A stretch of 64,000 nt of DNA from Combretum micranthum (Eukaryota > Streptophyta > Magnoliopsida > Myrtales > Combretaceae). Each line of letters starts with the position of its first letter. Position 1 is the stretch's first letter. The notes under the pieces were generated by a model that saw only the letters and a list, made by a program, of their open reading frames with translations, had not been told where the DNA came from and made no database searches. Of the stretch, positions 10,643 to 23,516 are shown piece after piece. Location: assembly GCA_024138025.1 (NCBI GenBank), contig JAMXBD010000063.1, forward strand, positions 124,001 through 188,000, in the 5' to 3' direction. The translations under genes and the position numbers were made by a program.

Positions 10643-13600
10643 AATTCACTTTGATAGTCTTTTTTTTTTTTTTTTTTAACTTTTGGGGCAATTTGTACAT
10701 TATGGGGATTATTATTATTTTTTCCCATATATATTTTATACAAATTAAATGTGTCCCGATTGATGTCATTTTTCTTTTTTTTTGACGTCGTTGTCTTCAT
10801 GAGATTTATGTTACGGTTTCCTTGATTGTTATTCCACTATTGCAATTTAAAACCTCGTCATCTATGTTTAAAATATTTTTTGAATGATAAAAGTATAGAA
10901 GTTATTTGTCCAGATAGAAACCAAGTTTATATGATTCTAGCATATAATAAAACCAGCACAACAAATGGGAATTAAATTTAAGATATACTTTGATCTTTAA
11001 TACTAATCAATCATTTTTATATTTATGCAGTAGATACAATAACATGACCACTAAAGCCATTACAACACGAAGAATCGATCGAACTCGGTACCTCAAGAAT
11101 AAGGATAAAAATCAGATGCCACTGGACTACTTATGTGAGTTTTGAAGATTCATATTCTAGTTTATTTATGGTTTAGAATTTCTTACGTGACAAGTTTTAA
11201 TGTCTTTAAATCAGGGCATTACAAATACCATAAAGCAATTTGCTATTTACCTATTAATTCTAACAAATGCCATAAAAAATAGGAGAAATAGAGGAAAATC
11301 GATATAAAAAATCCTCAAAATGATGTTCTTATCCGCAAACCCAAAGCTAAATTATTTACATGAAAAACAAAAGAAGCAAGGAGTTGGACCATAAATAAAC
11401 CAAACCCTAAATGCTACAAGAAAATAAACCTTTAGAAATAGAAATTTTGTGACGTAAAATTAACAAAATAGCTTATATCAATACAATTATAATAAAAAAT
11501 AATGATTTTTGCAACAAAAATTTATATTTAGAGACAAAAAATCTTATAGTGAAATAAGACCTAAATAAAAACATAATTAAAAACAGCAAGAAACTTCACA
11601 AAGACATTAAAAAAAACAGTAGTGTTTTTCAAGACCTAGATGATGGAATTTGGTTAGGGTATTACTTGATTTGGCAACTCTGATGCTTAAGTTAAAAAGG
11701 TATTTGAGAGCATAAATGAGTAGATATAAGTAGAGAGAGTTCAGATTATCTCATACCATGTCCTGCAAGGGCAACTTATAGGGGAGGGCTAAAGTGATTG
11801 TCTTGGGTAGTTGTCTCTAGCTTTAGTGATCACCTATAAAGTGGTTGTCTCATCTCAAGCCCTAGTTTATTATGGATGGTTATCCTTAATGAGATGACTT
11901 CTCCAAAAAAGTCAAACATTGTAACACTCTACGAAAATAAGTTCTGAGCTTTTTGAAGAAGTGTTCGAAACAGTAAGCATTAATTATTGTTGTACTCTAA
12001 AACGCTGACTTGTTGAGTTAAGTCAGAGAGATCGACATGTTATATGCAAAAAAAGAGTTATGAGATTTTTTAAATGCTTCTAATAGGTTGGACATGGGCT
12101 TTAACAAATTAACCTATAATTTAATGAGGTCAGGGTGACTTGAGATGCCCATTCCCAAAATTGGTTATCCACAACATTTAACCCTCTCTTTTTATATTAT
12201 GTATGATCTTATGGCACTTTTATTGCTTTTAGCAAGTTGTGCAAAGACCCATCTCTCTCTCTCTCTCTTTGTGATCAATTGTCAATTTATTTGCAAAGCC
12301 CCCCTTTGTCTATTATCTGTTCACTAACTTCTCTATGTAAAGACTCCCCGCTTTTTCTCTCTCTATACCACACAACACTTATCCAGTCATCCATGTTAAG
12401 TAACCTCCTCCCTCCTCTAATACTGATGCTTGGTTCATTATTATTATTCTCTTTCTTCAATAAATCTCTCTCTCTCTCTCTCTTCCCCTATTGACATATA
12501 ATGCGTACATTCTTCTCTTTTGTGCCTTGTCAAGTATTTTAATGCAACCATATATCTATGAATGTAATGATAGACAACAACCAAGGTATACAAAATTGAC
12601 AATTCAACCTTCAATTAAATTAGGGTTCAATTTCAATCTAACTAGTAAAATTAATGCATATGAAATTTAAATTACCCATTTTACTATATCTTAAAAAAGT
12701 GTTTATATAACAAAGTAGCTAATCTTTTAAGAGAAAACTTAAATGAATCACACATGCATATTTGCATGACTTAATACTTTGAGTGCATTATTCTTTGCTA
12801 TATATGATCATCAATTATTTAACAAATTGTTAATATAATAGAAGCCTCCCATTTGATGTTTACATCCTATTAATTGTGCCTTTTTATATAGCTCAACACA
12901 TAACCAACCAAAAACCCATCAACTAACAAATTGCTTATATAATCATGGTCTAAGTACCTAAAAGGCCAAAACTATGTCTAATTGGATTAATTAGAAACCT
13001 TGATCAAACACAACTAAGATGTCGAATTATTAACGAGAGCCAATATTGAAACAACTTATTATATTCAATAAATACATACAAACAAGCTACTAAAGTAATG
13101 GCAGAAGGGAGCTTCTATGGTTCATGGTCCAGTGAATGATTTTGACAAACCATTGAATGAATATGGGAGCTGATATGATAAGAATTTCTATCATTCGATC
13201 ATGATTTGGTATGAATCTATGTTGTTTAATAATATATATGAAAACAGTCCCATACGGGATTATGGAATTTTCCAATAGTAGTAATTAAAGAATCTTATGG
13301 TAGCTCACAATGGCTAAACTGAAAAGACAGATATGTAAATGAATGTACTTAAAATTTATATAATGTAAAAACACGAGGTAAACATTTTTTTAAGAAGTCA
13401 AGTTGATTAAAACTTATCAATTAACTGGAGTTCCATACATTCAACAATGGACAAAAAACAAGGGGTCTTCTTGGCTGCTAATGGCTGATTACCACAATTT
13501 TAACTTCTAGTAAAGATTTATATAAGTGGCGTTAGGCATGACTAACTGCCTCTTATGCAAAGAGAGTCTAAACTCCCCAAAATTGATTTTTTTTTCTTCA

Positions 13601-13971
13601 ACCTTTAATCCGTTAAAATGATCCTAAGCACTCAACTCGTTTTTTGTTAAGTTTTTTTTTATAGAATTTGTCCCTATGAATGTGTTTACCTGTAAAATTG
13701 GTCAATTTATAATTATCTTCAATAATGAAAAGCATGACTTTTTCAATTCTAAGAACTAAGTAAGAATCGAAACCCCACCAACCGTTCGTAGGTTGAATTT
13801 TAGACAAATGCATGCCCAACTTATCCTTCATTCCTTCATGCGTTATGTTTGTGTAATGGAAATTAAAAACCTATGTACAAGCATTAGAAATTGGATTTCT
13901 ATTACCACATATCAGCATCATAAGTTAGTATTGACTCCTCCCTCCATTCATAATAAGAATTTATTAGTGAT
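10643..13971. other. Gene-free spacer after the U-box gene
   Basis: The gene's 3' UTR begins here with a T18 run at about 10660, but no clear polyadenylation signal can be fixed. Further on there are CT-rich tracts at 12250-12270 and 12465-12485 and long AT-rich DNA. No coding region, transposon end or RNA gene is supported. Confidence 0.5.
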
Positions 13972-15300
13972 TGTGCCCTAGGTTAATCATTGGATATTGT
14001 CGTTCTTATTTTTTTTAATAAAAAGGCATTTATTATTTTATTGTTTGCATATTTACTTTATAACAATTTCCTTGAATATTCATGTAATTATTCCAAATGA
14101 CCCTAGATGCTCGTTATTATGGGAACAATAATGAATTAAGCCTAGTATGAGGTTTGATTGTTAATCATGGGATGTTTATCTGCATAGAGATACAAACCAA
14201 ACTCGTAGGTACATATTGGAACTAAGTCTCAAACCGACCCGCTACGAGATCGCTACATGGATTAACGTCATAAGTGATTCTCTTAATAGCAATGCCATTA
14301 TATCCTTAATTAGACCTAGAATCACCATAGATTCTAGCATGATGAACATTGTGATTCTCCCCAATCAAACGCTATCTTTAACCGAATAATTATAAAGGTT
14401 GTAATTAGGCATAGTTTGAATCATGTAGAGAGAGATGAGTGATTAAGATATGTCTCTCACGTATGATAGAGATATATCTAGACCCCTTGATAAGTGAGAT
14501 TGAGAAATGCATGGTTATGCTCAAATGAATTGATGGTATGATCAACATCATTTGTTTTATCGGTCTACTTGGAGATCGAGACTCATTAAGTATGAACAAT
14601 AGAAAGGTAACACTATCAATGCCTTATGTTCATTCTAAATATCACGTGATAAAAGGATTATGAAATAAGTATGGATAAGGTAAAGTCAGATCACCAATCT
14701 TAACTTAATTTAGATAAACATAATGTCTTACTAGATGTCACCTATGTCTTGTAGGTTGAAAAAAGTTTTAGGCCTACTGCCAAGATTAAATGAACCTACA
14801 TGGTCAGATACAAATAATGATTCAAATGGATCATGGGTTTAATTTAAATAAGTTTAGCAAAAAATATTTAATTATTTATTAATCTTAATTCGTTAAGAAT
14901 AATAAATAACAATAATTTATAATCTTTAATATTTTGAATAGGAAGATTAAAAATGGAATGTGTTTTAAGAAACCTTGGTTGGATTAGGGATCCTATTGAT
15001 GATAACATCCTTCTTCGTGAAGATATTGTCATTAGTATAAATAGAATACAAAAGCTCTTGCTTGGGTTTAACGAAGCTAGCTATTACATTAGAATTGTAG
15101 AAAAATTCTACACACTCTGAAAAATAAAACACGAGAAGTCTTGTAAGGAATTCCGCTCAGATCTAGTATCATTCTAGAGACTACAGTGCTAGCACCCATA
15201 ATTGTTTGGTTTTATCGTTCATGTAGATACCAAAGAGGGAGCTTGTGAAATTGCAGCACCTATAGATCCGGTTCACCATCAATTTTAAAACACTAAAGGC
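13972..15300 (+). mobile_element. Probable solo or truncated copia LTR
   Basis: The sequence starting TGTGCCCTAGGTTAATCATTGG, rich in AATAAAAAGGCATTTATTATTTTATTG, has the look of a long plant copia LTR. Near 15030-15180 it has a promoter-like stretch (AGTATAAATAG at 15035) followed by a leader-like region. I could not find a second LTR, a primer-binding site or a target duplication, so the right end is approximate and the call is by resemblance. Confidence 0.4.
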
Positions 15301-18104
15301 AAAACCTTAATCTTTCTTTGATTTAATGAAACACATGGATCCATTCATGTTTTATAGTGATTCTGCTCTTGAAAATAAAATTCCACTGCAAAGTTATTTT
15401 TTGGATCTCTAAACCCAATAGGATTTTCATGATGGAATGATTCACAAAATAAGAATTAGGTTATATTTTTAAGCTTTAAGGTTGTCTAGGTTTCTTGTTT
15501 ATTTATTAATCATATAAATGATTAATTATAGCTCATTGTTTTCATTTTGCAAGTTTATTTTTATGCACTAAAGTTTCTATTTATATATATTTGTTGAATT
15601 TATGGAGCATTTTAATTAATGTAGAGGATGCATGACACAAAGAAGTGAATTGACAAACGATAAACATTTAAGTACGTCGAGAAGCTAGAAACATTTGCGT
15701 TGGAAGTTTGGAGGCGGTGCGTCATCATCCAAGTGGGATGGACGGTCATGGAACCAACTATTAATAGCTGTACAATTTAGATAACCACTGGTCAAAATTC
15801 TAAGCTCCATCACTTAGATATCCCTGCAGGTCATGTCTAAACTTGAGAATTGAGATCGAGCTTGCCTTACACCATTGGCAGACTTGAAACTAGTCATATT
15901 ACGACCTGGATGAGGACCCATTAGAGCCGCCGGGTCTAAATAGGTCACTGACCTAAACCTAGCAGGTCATTGGGGTCAGTATTAAAAAAAAAAAGGAAAA
16001 AATTAAAATTTAAAAGCAATAATATGAACAAATTCATAATAAAAATAACGAAAATTTTTTCAAAAGTAAATAACATTTAATATTTATCAGCCAAAAAAGA
16101 AAATAGCATTTAATATTTATTTTACTTTTCATGTGAATATAAACAAATTATTATCTATTAATAATATATAATATGTTTTTTATATAAAAGAATTAAATAT
16201 AATTTAAAAACATGTTTGGCTTATTTTATGTAATGTTTTAGCAAAAGAAAAAAATCATTTTTAACCACCTAAGACTACCTCTTTCTTTTGTAAACTCCAA
16301 TGAACTCTTAAAAGAGTAGTCTAATTCTATGTTACTAATATTATGACTAAAATGGGATATATTTGTATATAAATAAATGTATATTTTCTTAATAATTTAT
16401 TAAAAAAAAGAGCTAAGTACTATAATGTTTACGCTCTAGTTTTTCGTTTTGCTTTTAAATTTAGTTATACATTTAAAACAACGTCTATGGGTTTCATTTG
16501 CGAGAACTGGAACCATGAACTGCTAGGTCACAGTTTTAAAATTTGTTCAGCCTAAACAAGCTCCTTCCAGAAATCTTGAATGGTAATCTGGTGGTTCTGG
16601 CCAGCTCTAGTCACCTAATATGGGTTAAGGTATATAAGGCTTTTTAATTGAAGAACCCTTTATATCCATAACAACCCCAAAAAGCTAGATCTTTAGTTTT
16701 GAAGCTCGTGTCAAAAGTCTCATATATGGATGACCTTAAAAGTCAAAAAACCTTCCACATTTATAAGAACCCAAAAACAAGTGAGATTTTTAGTTTAGAA
16801 ACCAGTGTTAAAAACCCCATATATGAATTCTCTTATGACCATTTTTTTTTACTGTACTCTTATAACCTAATAATTGACAACTTTTTTTTCCTATAAGACA
16901 TTAATATATGAGACTAAATTCATTTAAGGTATCGTTATTTCAAGTGATTAAAAATATGAGTAAAGACTTCACAAATTGAGTTAAATAAGTTATCAATAAT
17001 AGATTACAAAGAAAAATTAAAAAAAATTAATTAGAAACCAGTCCAATTATTGATATCTTGAATAAATTATGTGAAATATTTATACATTTGTCTAATCAAT
17101 CTAAATCTTATTACCTTAAAATACATTTATATTCAAACTTAATATTTTTTAGTATAATTTAGCTAAAGATAATATCAAATTCTTTATCTAGCTCTATGGT
17201 ATTCAAGAAAAAATCTCTTTCACCTTTTCCATAAATGGTCAAAAAAGAGATGATAAAGGGTAGCCTATTTTACGTAGAGTAATGAATATTGTGATAATTA
17301 CTTGCTGCTTTTTAACATGGCCAATCCAAATGGATTGGTCCAATCTCATCTCCGTGAAATAATTACAACATGACCATAAAATCCCAAAAACGGAAACGGT
17401 CATCTGAAGACAGGCGGAATCGTTTACTTTCTTAAAGTATCATCATCTTAAAAAAAAAAAAAATTCATGAAGACATGCAACTCAAATTAAATCAAACAGG
17501 AAGCTAATGATAGCTAATTATTTCAAAGAAGTCAACTCAGCAATCAACCTTAGGCAAAGATGATTTGTTGATTCAATAGAATTTATTATAATTACGCCTT
17601 CTAGATTGAATTCATATATATTAAGCAGTTTTTATTTATGAAATAGAAAAAAAAATCAAATATTGTCTTTAGAGTTGTGCAAATAAGTCGTAAACTACAC
17701 CCTACCCATTTAACCAATTTTTAAAATGGGTTAGAGTTTATTTTTTAACTCGTTTAAATGTAGGCCAACTATACCCAACACATTTAACCTGTAAGCAAAA
17801 ATAGGCTAACTTGTGATGGACCGGATCGACTCAACAGTTCACTTATAAAACAAATTGAAAAATGGTTATTAATATAGTATTGTTTTTATGACTTTTATAT
17901 TTGAGTATTCAATTACAATTTTCAAGTAAGTAACACTACTTTTGTTAACTCTATCTAAAACCATTTGTTTGATTTTTTTTTGTCTCTTTTTGTAACTAAT
18001 TATGGCATAACATGTGTCTTAAGCAAATATTTTAACGAAAATATATCATTTGTTTCTCATATTAGATATGTGAAAGTACTGTAAATGACATCTTACAAAA
18101 CAAA
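15301..18104. other. Gene-free AT-rich stretch
   Basis: No gene is supported. A GC-richer patch at 15700-15980 and another at 16490-16620 look like worn transposon pieces. TAGAGTTGTGCAAATAAGTCG at 17671 resembles a hAT terminus but no partner end was found. Confidence 0.4.
16668..16826. repeat. Diverged two-copy tandem repeat of about 94 bp
   Basis: Two blocks (16668-16730 and 16762-16826) share the order ATAA.AACCC..AAA, TTTAGTTT.GAA, GTGT.AAAA, CATATATG. They have diverged strongly, so this is an old duplication. Confidence 0.5.
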
Positions 18105-18256
18105 ACAATAAGACCAGTTCACATACTGGATGTAATATTTACCATTGAATTGTTCAACCCCACAAATTAAAACCATAGAAACAATAAGACTAGTTCATGT
18201 ATTGGATGTGATATTTACCAATGAATTGTTCAAACCCACAAATTAAAACCATAGAA
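18105..18256. repeat. Two-copy 76-bp tandem duplication
   Basis: Units at 18105-18180 and 18181-18256 both begin ACAATAAGAC and end AAACCATAGA. They differ at only a handful of positions, so the duplication is fairly young. Confidence 0.85.
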
Positions 18257-18439
18257 ACAAAACTTTCAAGAATTACAGTCATCCATAAGCATAACATAAG
18301 TACAGCATAGACTAACTACATCGAACATTATGAAAAGACAAGCATTTTTACTCACAGACGCTTCATTTTTATATTTAGATAGTTGACTCTTCCTTTCTAA
18401 TGAAGAAGCAACTTAAAGGGCCACCATTAGGAAGAAGTG

Positions 18440-18844
18440 CTACCTGTTGATGGTGAAATATAGGCTACAACTCGCTCAACCCACCACTGTCATTTATGGG
18501 CCTTGAAGCTTGAGAAATTATCTACCTCACAAGTCTAAGAGGGATCAGACCCTAGTAGCACCTACAGCACTGATCTAGAGAGGAAACTCGAGGTGTTGCC
18601 CGCATGACTAACAAAAAGGATCAAGGGCGACCTTTTAATGAGATCGTACCCGGTGACAACTCCCTGGGTAAGCCTACGAGCTACCACCAAAAGGCTAAGC
18701 TCGCCTCCATGGACTCACCCAAGCTTGATGGCTATGAAATACCCGCATCCGATTTTGTGGGGGGAAGGGATGGACATCACCAGCTTGGCTCCACTTCATG
18801 CTGCCAAAGCTTCTCTAGCTTGGGTGCCTCATCACCTTAGATAT
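18440..18844 (+). other. GC-richer host sequence, probably an older LTR, split by copia element 1
   Basis: This block is distinctly richer in GC than its surroundings and resumes at 23951 after the inserted copia element. Across the insertion the host reads into a TATA-like CTATAAATAA (24029-24038) followed by an AGGGAAGGGAGG leader, which looks like the promoter part of a gypsy-type LTR. A 78-codon frame at 18604-18840 has no recognisable domain. The LTR reading is an inference. Confidence 0.4.
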
Positions 18845-19311
18845 TGTTGGGTTTGGGTCCAACTTATATAGGCCCATAATATAGTAAAAAAAATAAAACT
18901 CTAAATATATAAAGAGTCTTTTTTCATTATTATCTTAGGGCAAGGAAAAGAGAAGAGAGAAAAAAACATAATATACACACTCCTAAGTCTAGAGAGAGAT
19001 GTAGATAGAGGATTTATTGTGAATCCACCGAGTTGTGGTGTAATTGAGAGAGTCACTAGTACAAACTAGTGAAGATTGTGTTTGTATTCCATTATTGTGT
19101 TAGTGGAGTTTTTTTCATGCGGCGACTGTCCCATGGTTTTTCCCTATATTGGGGTTTTCCACGTTAAATCCTGGTGTTTATCGTCTATTTGATTTCATTG
19201 TATTTGTTAATCAATTAGGCAAGAAGAAAAAGAGCGATCTTTTCTTAACAAAGTGGTAAATGAGTGATCTTTCCTTGAACAAAGTGGTAAAGGAGCAATC
19301 TTTTCTTAACA
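18845..19311 (+). repeat. 5' LTR of copia element 1
   Basis: Starts TGTTGGGTTTGGG and ends CTTAACA. It is about 33 bp longer than the 3' LTR because its 3' end carries three copies of a 30-31 bp unit ending TTCTTAACA or similar, against two in the 3' LTR. Confidence 0.93.
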
Positions 19312-19314
19312 AAG

Positions 19315-19326
19315 TGGTATCAGAGC
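19315..19326 (+). promoter_or_regulatory. Primer-binding site (initiator tRNA-Met)
   Basis: TGGTATCAGAGC, three bases after the LTR end, is complementary to the 3' end of plant initiator tRNA-Met and primes minus-strand DNA synthesis in most plant copia elements. Confidence 0.93.
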
Positions 19327-19390
19327 ATCCAGGTTTCAACAAAAAATTAGGTTTTTTGTTACACAGGGTTAAGGTTTCTTCATTTTAGAA

Positions 19391-20160
19391 ATGGCTAAAT
19401 CTTCAGGTACGATGATCAAACTAAATTCATCTACCTATTCAATTTGGAAATCTATGATGGAGGAACTTTTGCATTATAAAGATTTGTATTTGCCATTGGA
19501 GGGTGATACTATAAAACCCCAGGATAAATCTGCTGCAGAATGAGCGATCTTACATAGGAAGACTGTTCGTTATATCCGACAGTGGGTTGATCAAAGTGTA
19601 TACCATTATGTGGCTCAGGAGACTAAGGCTGATGTCCTGTGGAAGAAGTTAGAATCCATGTATGAAAGGCAAACTACCTTGAACAAAACTTCTTTGATTA
19701 GAAGAGTTTTTAATTTGAAATACAGGGAGGGTTCTAATATGACTGAGCACTTGAATGATTTTCAAGGGCTTGTAAATCAATTAACACAATGAAGCTTGTG
19801 CTAGAGGATGAGATCCAGGCAATCCTGTTGCTGAGTTCCTTACTAGAAAGTTGGGAGACCTTAGTAGTATCAGTGAGTAATTTTGCTCCAGATGGGACCT
19901 TGACACTTGCCATGGTCGAGGACAGTTTGATCAATGAAGAGGCTAGAAGGAAGGACCTGGGTATTGGTTCAGACTCAAGGGCACTTGTTGCTGATAAATC
20001 TGAAAGGAGAGGTAGAAGCAAGCATAGAGGTGACAAATCTGACAGATCTGACAAGTCCAAGGGAAGATCTAAGTCGACGGATAAGAAAAACCTTAAATGT
20101 TTTTATTATGACAGGGCAGGGCATTTCAAGGAAGATTGCAGACCGTGGAAGAAAAAGTAA
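19391..20160 (+). pseudogene. copia gag, broken
   Basis: The gag start is the ATG at 19391 (MAKSSGTMIKLNSSTYSIW). A TGA at 19541-19543 interrupts it. The same frame continues through the capsid-like WKKLESMYERQTTLNK and FNLKYREGSNMTEHLNDF segments to 19792. There a 1-bp loss shifts the frame; the shifted frame starts at 19789 and carries the spacer and zinc knuckle. The knuckle reads CFYYDRAGHFKEDC, so the second Cys of the CCHC motif is Tyr. A TAA at 20158-20160 ends the frame before protease. It cannot give a working capsid protein. Confidence 0.88.
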
Positions 20161-23100
20161 GGAAAGGATAAAGGCAATGACTCAGATAAGGATACCACTG
20201 CTGCAGCAGCAGTGGTGAGGTTGTGGTTACATGGGATGAGGGTTGTATTAGTTTTGCAGGTCATGACAGTGACTTGGTTGTGGATTCTGGTGCCTCCTTC
20301 CATGTGACAGCACATGGTGAGTTTTTCTCATCCTTTATTGCTAGTGATTATAGCAATATTAGGATGGGAAATAATGAAACTTCAAAGATTATTGGCATTG
20401 GAAATGTTGCATTGCAAACTGATACAGGTTGTAGACTCATTCTCAAGGACGTGAGACATGTACCAAACATCCACCTGAATCTGATCTCTACAGGAAAGTT
20501 AGATGATGAAGGCTACCGCAGTCAGTTTGGTGATGGGAAATGGAAGCTCACTAAAGGCTCCTTGATTGTAGCCAAGGGAAGGAAATATAATACCTTTTAC
20601 TTAATGCCTGCAAAGTTAAGTCAAGGAGATCTGAATTTGATAGATGATGCTACTGTGGAGCTATGGCACAAACGGCTAGGTCACATGAATAAAAAGGGCC
20701 TCCAGCTGCTTGTGAAGAGGCAACTTCTACCTAATTTCAAAGGTACTCCATTAAAACGTTGCACTAACTGTCTTGTTGGTAAGCAACATAGAGTTTCATT
20801 TCAGAGAAATCCACCTAGTAGGAGATCTCATATACTAGATTTGGTTCACACTGATGTGTTATATGAAGGATTTGACTATAGGTGGTGCCATGTATTTTGT
20901 TACATTCATTAATGATTGCTCTAGGAAGCTTTGGACTTATGCCTTGAAGTCCAAAGATCAGGTGTTATCTGTTTTTAAACAGTTTCATTCTAGAGTAGAG
21001 AGGGAAACTGGCAAGAAGCTGATTTGTGTTAGGGCTAATAATAGTGGAGAATACAGAGGGCCATTTGAGCAATATTGTACAGATCATGGGATAAAACTTG
21101 AGAAGACAGTTCCCAAGACCCTACAGCAGAATGGTGTTGCAGAGAGGATGAATCGCACAATCACTAAGATATTGAAGTGCATGTTATCTCATGCCAAGCT
21201 ACCTAAGTCATTCTAGGGCGAGGCCTTGAGGACAGCTATGGATGTGATAAATCTATCTCCCTCATATGCTCTGGATGGAGACATACCAGAGAAGGTATGG
21301 ACAGGTAAAGACATTTCATATAATCATCTACGTGTCTTTAGTTGTAGAGCCTTTGTGCATATACCAAAGGATGAGAGGGCAAAGCTTGATGCTAACTCCA
21401 AGCAATGCATTTTTCTTGGGTATGCACATGATGAGTATGGGTACAAGTTGTGAGATCCTATTGATAGGAAGGTCATCAAAAGCAGAGATGTAGTCTTTCT
21501 AGATGACCAGATAGTTGAAGACATCAAGAAAGCTGATGCGTCATCATCCTCAGTCCAGATTCCCACAAATATAGATCCTGCACCTTCTACAGATACAACA
21601 GATGAGAGGACTGTAGAAGATACAGTGGAAGAGATCCAGGAGTCTCAGCAACAGGTTGAGTTGAGAAGATCTTCAAGAGACAGAAGACCATTTGTCAGGT
21701 ATGGTTCAAGTGAGTATGTGATGCTCACTGATGGGGGAGAGCCTGAATGTTATGAGGAAGCAATGACTCATAACAAGAAGAAAGAATGGGTTAAAGCCAT
21801 GCAAGAGGAAATCAGTTCCTTGCATGAGAACAAGACTTATGATTTAGTTCAGTTGCCTAAAGGCAAGAGACCCCTGAGTAACAAATGGATTTACAGACTA
21901 AAAATAGATGAGAATAGTTCACAGCCAACATACAAGGCAAGATTGGTTGTCAAAGGGTTCGATCAGAAGAAGGGGGTTGATTTTGAAGAGATATTCTCAC
22001 CTGTGGTGAAGATGTCATCCATCAGAGTAGTGCTTAGTATTGCAGCTAATCTGGATCTGGAGATAGAGTAGATAGATGTGAAGACAGCATTCCTTCATGG
22101 TGATTTGGAGGAGGAGATCTACATGGAGCAGCCTGAGGGTTTCAAGATCAAGGGGAAGGAGAATCTTGTATGCAAGTTGAAGAAAAGTTTGTATGGGCTG
22201 AAACAAACTCCAAGGTAGTGGTACAAGAAGTTTGACTCATTTATGCTTGATCAGGGTTACACCAGGACTACCACAGATCATTGTGTCTTCATAAAACAGT
22301 TTTCTAGTGGTGAATTCATCATACTTTTGATTTATATTGATGATATGTTGATCATTGGCAGGGATGCCAAGAAAATCAGAGATTTAAAGATTGTTATGAG
22401 TAAATCTTTCTCCATGAAAGATTTAAGACCTGCTAACCACATACTGGGAATGAAGATCATTAAAGACAGGAAGAGTCAGAAGTTGTGGTTGTCACAAGAG
22501 AGGTATATTGAGAAGGTGCTAGAGAGATTCTACATGAGCAAGGCAAAACCTGTTTGCTCTCCAATTGCTGGACATTTCAAACTGAGTTCACTTCAGTGTC
22601 CTGAAAGTGAGGTAGACAAAGAGGAGATGAAAAGGGTCCCATATGCTTCAACTGTGGGGAGTCTAATGTATGTTATGGTATGCACTAGACCTAATATTGC
22701 TCATGTTGTTGTGTGTTGTAAGCCGGTATCTCTCAAATCCAGGAAAGGAGCACTGGTCTGCAGTGAAGTGGATTCTCAGATATCTAAGAGGTACTTCCAG
22801 GTTTTGTCTACAGTTTGGTGGTAGCAGTAAGCCTGTGTTAGAGGGTTTTTCAGATGCTGATATGGTAGGAGATTTGGATTCCAGGAAATCCACTTCAGGT
22901 TATCTGATTACTTTTGCATGGGGAGCAGTGTCTTGGCAGTCAAAGTTGCAAAAATGTGTTACACTTTCCACCACTGAGGCAGAGTATGTTGTTGTGACAG
23001 AAGCCTGCAACGAACTATTGTGGATGAAGAAGTTCTTAGAAGAACTGGGTCAAGAGTAGGAAGACTTGAAGCTATATTGCGACAGTTAGAGTGTTATGCA

Positions 23101-23308
23101 TCTCAATAAGAATCCTATGTTTCATTCCAGATCAAAACATATTGATGTGAGGTATCACTGGATTAGAGATGTGATAGAGTCCAAGCAGTTGAAGCTTGAG
23201 AAGATCCATACTGATGATAATGCATCAGATATGATGACCAAAGCTCTACCAAAAGAGAAGAACACTTATTGCAGGAAGATTGCAGGAATGATGGAACTCC
23301 CCATATGA
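20161..23308 (+). pseudogene. copia pol (protease, integrase, RT, RNase H), broken
   Basis: Protease is marked by VVDSGASFHVT near 20280. The integrase zinc finger (WHKRLGHMNKKG, later CTNCLVGKQH) follows, then the catalytic core. There HTDV is cut by a frameshift near 20860, and the second catalytic Asp region reads ANNSGEY, with Asn where Asp is expected. Stops occur at 21214 (TAG), 21451 (TGA), 22069 (TAG) and 22216 (TAG). Reverse transcriptase has the catalytic YIDDM near 22335. A frameshift near 22710 precedes RNase H (GFSDADMVGDLDSRKST, TTEAEYV), with a further stop at 23057. The final segment has the usual [13 protein letters not shown] motif and ends at 23308. Confidence 0.9.
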
Positions 23309-23516
23309 GTTAGAGGGGGAGTTTGTTGGGTATAAATCTAACACATATAGGTCTATATCCAAGGGATCCTAAGTATAGGGTTTATACTTAGATGAAAGGG
23401 TGTGTAATTCAAGAAGATTTGATGATATCGAGTTATACACGGGTTGGATCACCACTTACATCGATTGCCAAAGCCGTACACATATCACTCTCCCCATATG
23501 AGTTGGAGGGGGAGTT
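23297..23516 (+). repeat. Duplicated polypurine tract with an inserted LTR-like piece
   Basis: CTCCCCATATGAGTTAGAGG plus GGGAGTTTGTTGGG starts at 23297, and a near-identical block starts at 23490, 193 bp on. The second abuts the real 3' LTR. After the first, the sequence reads TGTTGGGTATAAATCTAACA, which looks like the start of an LTR from a related but different element, and runs about 190 bp before the tract repeats. Confidence 0.8.

Noticed and set aside
13967..15370. Target duplication for the putative LTR at 13972 (GTGAT also occurs near 15352)
   Set aside because: The sequence before the right GTGAT does not end in CA, so the match is probably chance.
17671..17860. hAT-like end TAGAGTTGTGCAAA with GC-richer text after it
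   Set aside because: No matching right end or 8-bp duplication was found, so no element can be drawn.
18604..18840. 78-codon frame next to copia element 1
   Set aside because: It stops at the insertion point and has no family resemblance; the region looks like LTR sequence.
19315..19326. tRNA gene signal
   Set aside because: Only 12 bases complementary to tRNA-Met are present; this is a primer-binding site, and no cloverleaf was seen anywhere in the window.
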